From Trichodesmium sp. MAG_R04 (GTDB taxonomy: Bacteria; Cyanobacteriota; Cyanobacteriia; Cyanobacteriales; Microcoleaceae), in the NCBI GenBank assembly GCA_023356515.1, contig JAKQYG010000238.1, positions 1 through 6,596 on the forward strand: a stretch of 6,596 nt of DNA, read 5' to 3'. The notes under the pieces are model-generated. The model had not been told where the DNA came from, searched no databases, and saw nothing but the letters and a program-made list of their open reading frames with translations. The translations under genes and the position numbers were made by a program. Positions 5,080 to 6,596 of the stretch are shown piece after piece; positions within the stretch are counted from its first letter, which is position 1, and each line of letters begins with the position of its first letter.

Positions 5080-5937
5080 CTAACTCTGATTATTTTCTAA
5101 TTCTTTAGAGATGGTACTAGGTAGATTTTTATAAAAAGTTTCTAAACTACGACTATCCCCTACATAACGCCAATGCCAAGGTTCATAACCCATACCTTTT
5201 TGATTATCAACAGGCATCATTTCAAAACTAAAGTAGGCAGCATTATTTTTTAGCCACTGAAAAGCTAGTGTATTTTCAAATGCTTCATTTTGGTAAGTTT
5301 CAGGTGCATTTTGATCACCAATATCAACAGCATAACCTGTTATATATTCCCCAGAACTTAGAAGTGAAAAGTTATTAGTCGAATTTTCCTCAATAATATC
5401 AGTATTTTTTACCCAAGCTTCTAACTCAGATTTAGACTGAAATCCTCTTAAAGCTACTAAATTAATACCATCATTTCTAGCAGCATAAAGCATGTCCTGA
5501 AACTTTTTTGCTGCATTGATTTGTAATCTAACATCACTATCAGCAACTATATATTCTAGTTCTATTTCTGCTATTTGTGAGTAAGGCAAATTTGCAAGAG
5601 GATTTTTCTCTGGTTCAATTAGATAAGTTTTTTCTGTAGAAGAATTAGCCACTTCAATACCATCAGTTTCAGTTTTCGGTAATGAAGCATTAACTTGGTT
5701 AAGATTAGATTGAATTTGTAACCCTAGAGTAACTACTCCTAACAGAAGAACTATTCCTGCCAAACTCCAAATCCATTGTTTTTTATTAATTTGAATGGGA
5801 ATAATTTCTTCATCCTTTTGAGGATCTCGCACTGCTTCGGGAATTTCATCCACAATAGTTTCCTGGATTAATGATAAATTTTCTGACAGACTTTCCTTAT
5901 TCAAAGCTTTACTCCTGGTGCTAAATTGCAAAATCAT
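5080..5937 (-). CDS. Membrane-anchored M15/VanY-like D,D-carboxypeptidase homologue, probably catalytically impaired
   Basis: VanY-type M15 peptidases remove the terminal D-Ala from peptidoglycan stem peptides outside the membrane. Numbered from the GTG at 5943, the protein has a polar cytoplasmic N-terminus (1-55), one transmembrane helix (57-76, WIWSLAGIVLLLGVV), a linker and an M15 domain (about 125-272). Matching motifs are TGYAVDIGD (202-210), AFQWLKNNAAYFSFE (227-241) and YEPWHWRYVGD (253-263) with ligand His257 and Glu254. Two key positions differ: GF-Arg-S is GFQS (Gln169), and the His of SxHxxGxAxD is Tyr200. The segment between these motifs is also shorter than usual. I placed the start at ATG 5937 because AGAG lies five bases upstream; GTG 5943 would add two residues. 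A structural or regulatory role is inferred; fold membership is certain, activity doubtful. Confidence 0.88.
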   Translation of the reverse strand: MILQFSTRSKALNKESLSENLSLIQETIVDEIPEAVRDPQKDEEIIPIQINKKQWIWSLAGIVLLLGVVTLGLQIQSNLNQVNASLPKTETDGIEVANSSTEKTYLIEPEKNPLANLPYSQIAEIELEYIVADSDVRLQINAAKKFQDMLYAARNDGINLVALRGFQSKSELEAWVKNTDIIEENSTNNFSLLSSGEYITGYAVDIGDQNAPETYQNEAFENTLAFQWLKNNAAYFSFEMMPVDNQKGMGYEPWHWRYVGDSRSLETFYKNLPSTISKELENNQS

Positions 5938-5971
5938 TTTCACTCTAAAATATTACAGGGAAGTTTAGTTT

Positions 5972-5979
5972 ATTTTATA
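5972..5979 (-). promoter_or_regulatory. Possible -10 box of the VanY-like gene
   Basis: On the minus strand TATAAAAT lies 34 bases before the ATG at 5937. Seventeen bases further upstream is TTTCGG, a poor -35. The spacer from ispE (5938-6106) shows no ispE terminator hairpin, so readthrough from ispE may also feed this gene. Confidence 0.25.
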
Positions 5980-6106
5980 GGATTCTGTTTCAAATCCCGA
6001 AATATAATACCAAAGTTAGTGTCGCAGTCTCTAGAACATTTGTAGCTAATATAAATTTACCCGTTTGCTTTTTTTCTGGTCAATTTTCTTGATTTGACTC
6101 CTGATT

Positions 6107-6596
6107 TTAATGTGCAATACTAATACCACCAGAATTAAACTGTGCTATCCAAAATTCTAAATCAGGATCAGCCATTTTCTCTTTTACCCTTGCTTTAACT
6201 TCCTCTGCTTGAGATTGAGATTCTGTTAAAGCAAACATAGTTGGTCCTGAGCCGGACATCATAACTCCTAATACATTCTGGGAGGCAAAAGTTTCTCTTA
6301 ATTTTAATAATTGGGGATATTCTGGTAAAGCCACCTTTTCTAGATCGTTATGCAGTAGTTTGCCAACTTCCCTGTGGTTGTGCTGAGCGATCGCCGATAC
6401 CATTGGTCTAGAATGCACTCTTTGCCTACTATTTTCCTGACTTTCTGTATTGGTGAGATAAGTATGACCGAACTCTTGACGATAAGTTCGGTATGCCCAA
6501 GGTGTAGAAATAGAGAGATTTTTATATTTAGCTAAAACCACATAAATATGGTCTAAATTTGGCAGTGGGGAAAGCATTTCACCTCGCCCAGTTGCC
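6107..6596 (-). CDS. ispE: 4-diphosphocytidyl-2-C-methyl-D-erythritol kinase, C-terminal half (partial at right edge)
   Basis: IspE phosphorylates CDP-methylerythritol at the 2-hydroxyl using ATP, the fourth step of the MEP isoprenoid pathway that feeds carotenoids, phytol and quinones in cyanobacteria. The window holds the last 162 residues; the frame continues past 6596. Reading from the edge gives ATGRGE-MLSPLP, the conserved glycine-rich stretch of the GHMP kinase fold with the following LSPLP, then STPWAYRTYR, the helical HNDLEKVALPEYPQL and GHMP motif 3, GVMMSGSGPTMFAL (about 37 to 50 residues before the C-terminus). The ending GGISIAH closes the family domain. An ATG lies at 6577, but the upstream frame is plainly part of the gene. 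One HIP1 octamer lies inside. The VanY-like gene follows after 169 bases. Confidence 0.97.
   Translation of the reverse strand, partial: ATGRGEMLSPLPNLDHIYVVLAKYKNLSISTPWAYRTYRQEFGHTYLTNTESQENSRQRVHSRPMVSAIAQHNHREVGKLLHNDLEKVALPEYPQLLKLRETFASQNVLGVMMSGSGPTMFALTESQSQAEEVKARVKEKMADPDLEFWIAQFNSGGISIAH
6387..6394. repeat. HIP1 octamer
   Basis: Third exact GCGATCGC of the window, inside ispE. Confidence 0.9.

Noticed and set aside
1..6596. CRISPR array, tRNA or rRNA genes
   Set aside because: No regularly spaced direct repeats, cloverleaf-like segments or conserved rRNA sequences were seen.

Overview
The window looks like a chromosomal segment of a low-GC, probably filamentous cyanobacterium. 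Supporting evidence: three exact HIP1 octamers (GCGATCGC) at 2634, 3153 and 6387; a cyanobacterial-style set of housekeeping genes (IspE, an M15/VanY-like protein, aspartoacylase, YidD, YgfZ); AT-rich spacers; and a formylglycine-generating-enzyme (FGE)-fold gene ending in what looks like a diversity-generating retroelement (DGR) variable region. The genus cannot be fixed from the sequence; a Trichodesmium/Okeania-like or Nostocales lineage is only a guess.

Left part (1-2512, + strand) is accessory and decaying. A gene remnant without a start codon (about 140-316) overlaps, by ATGA, a 126-residue protein of unknown function (313-693). Fifty-six bases later comes an FGE/C-type-lectin-fold gene (750-1721) that is open in one frame except for two in-frame stops, TAA at 807 and TAG at 1494. 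Its 3' end (about 1590-1700) carries the codon signature of adenine mutagenesis: asparagine-like codons diversified at positions 1 and 2 but fixed as C or T at position 3. No template repeat, reverse transcriptase or Avd gene is present, so any DGR driving it would act from elsewhere in the genome. The 790 bases that follow hold no intact gene. They contain a short hairpin just after the variable region, a GC-richer structured island (1771-1900), a possible fragment of a second copy of the 126-residue gene (about 2121-2210), and a 15-bp imperfect inverted repeat (2255-2321).

Right part (2513-6596) is ordinary core genome. ygfZ (+) converges on a minus-strand series: yidD, aspartoacylase, a membrane-anchored VanY-like protein and the C-terminal half of ispE, which runs off the right edge. 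The VanY-like protein has lost a zinc-ligand His and the conserved Arg of its family and may be a pseudoenzyme. These genes have no obvious common pathway (isoprenoid synthesis, cell wall, deacylation, membrane-protein insertion, Fe-S/tRNA maintenance). Spacers of 50 to 170 bases suggest mostly separate transcription, with VanY-like and aspartoacylase (50-base gap) the likeliest pair.

The most interesting item is the broken DGR target with its intact variable region and its small partner gene.
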